From the NCBI RefSeq assembly GCF_900115475.1, contig NZ_FOWP01000008.1, forward strand, positions 62,001 through 126,000: DNA of 64,000 bases, given 5' to 3'. Position 1 is the stretch's first letter, and each line of letters begins with the position of its first letter. The position numbers and the translations under genes were made by a program. Of this stretch, positions 63,768 to 64,000 are shown one piece after another. Below the pieces are notes generated by a model that did no database searches, was not told where the DNA came from, and saw only the letters and a list, made by a program, of their open reading frames with translations. This DNA is from Ectopseudomonas composti (GTDB taxonomy: Bacteria > Pseudomonadota > Gammaproteobacteria > Pseudomonadales > Pseudomonadaceae).

Positions 63768-63998
63768 CTACGCGACCAGATCGATGCGGGGCTCCGGCGC
63801 AGGCAATTCGCCCAGGCGCCGATACAGATCAAGATTAGGCGCTGGCGGCAAAGCCTGCTGCGACTGCTCGGCCGACGACTCATCGGCGGGTCGAGCCGTA
63901 TCATCCGCCTTGCCCTCCGCGTCGGTAGCGGTGGCCTCATCACGCCGCAACTCGGCCAGTTCGACACGAGCCTGCGCCGCTTGCGCCTGGGCCAGAGC
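63768..63998 (-). CDS. C-terminal end of an unidentified protein (cut by window)
   Basis: The minus-strand frame is open from the right edge to TAG 63768-63770. The visible 76 residues start with an Ala/Gln/Leu-rich helix (ALAQAQAAQARVELAELRRD), continue into an acidic, probably disordered stretch and end LGELPAPEPRIDLVA. Family cannot be judged from this part. Confidence 0.6.
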   Translation of the reverse strand, partial: ALAQAQAAQARVELAELRRDEATATDAEGKADDTARPADESSAEQSQQALPPAPNLDLYRRLGELPAPEPRIDLVA

Positions 63999-64000
63999 AG

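Noticed and set aside
61811..63838. Long open frame (675 codons) on the plus strand
   Set aside because: It mirrors the acyl-CoA dehydrogenase on the other strand and shows no family motif.

Overview
The window is chromosomal DNA of a high-GC gamma-proteobacterium, almost certainly a Pseudomonas (P. mendocina/oleovorans-like rather than P. aeruginosa itself). The evidence is an RmcA-type c-di-GMP protein beside a CAU-anticodon tRNA, an OprD porin, a HutC-controlled hut cluster, FadE1/FadE2-like acyl-CoA dehydrogenases with a PsrA-type operator, and a GacA-driven Rsm-type small RNA. Identifications rest on reading motifs and gene order; no database search was run.

Region 1 (1-17870). The 3' part of a large rmcA-like gene is followed by a tRNA gene that serves as the attachment site of a 14.2-kb integrative island. 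The last 47 nt of the tRNA plus its terminator are repeated exactly (75 bp) at 3603-3677 and 17796-17870. The island carries a tyrosine integrase, a small HTH protein, a primase-like replication protein, a KAP P-loop NTPase (probable defence cargo), and a long structured non-coding stretch. A second, different tyrosine recombinase then heads a tightly overlapping operon of small membrane proteins plus a TraG-N-like protein. After that come a strong operator/promoter with a possible small RNA, a lipoprotein, a MobB-like membrane protein without a relaxase, and several unknowns.

Region 2 (17871-26271). This is an AT-richer accessory block next to the island: a possible HEPN-type protein directly downstream of a decayed integrase end, a Fic AMP-transferase with its own repeat-rich operator, and a five-gene set of XRE regulator, C5-cytosine methylase, PRTase-CE-like phosphoribosyltransferase, ORC/CDC6-like ATPase and an unrecognised protein. 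The last three genes overlap by 4 nt each, and no restriction nuclease is visible. This set is the best candidate for an uncharacterised defence system.

Region 3 (26272-41562) is core-like. It holds egtB-egtD (ergothioneine-type thiohistidine synthesis), a Pmp3 peptide, a LuxR-type response regulator convergent with a hybrid histidine kinase, a lipoprotein, a diguanylate cyclase, a DctPQM TRAP transporter, a sigma-54 activator, REP-type repeats, and a GntP-family permease plus CoA-transferase with a sigma-54 promoter.

Region 4 (41563-58242) handles nitrogenous nutrients and regulation. It holds agmatinase and a polyamine-type binding protein divergent from a LysR regulator, an FMN reductase, a TetR regulator with an alpha/beta hydrolase, the Rsm-type sRNA, an endonuclease-I-like protein lacking the usual catalytic motif, and the histidine-utilisation operon hutI-hutG-permease-hutU-hutH-hutC divergent from hutD, with HutC-like operators between them, followed by an OprD porin.

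Region 5 (58243-64000) is lipid catabolism: two FadE-type acyl-CoA dehydrogenases flanking a second diguanylate cyclase, a MITE-like repeat abutting one stop codon, a PsrA-type site, and a gene running off the right edge.
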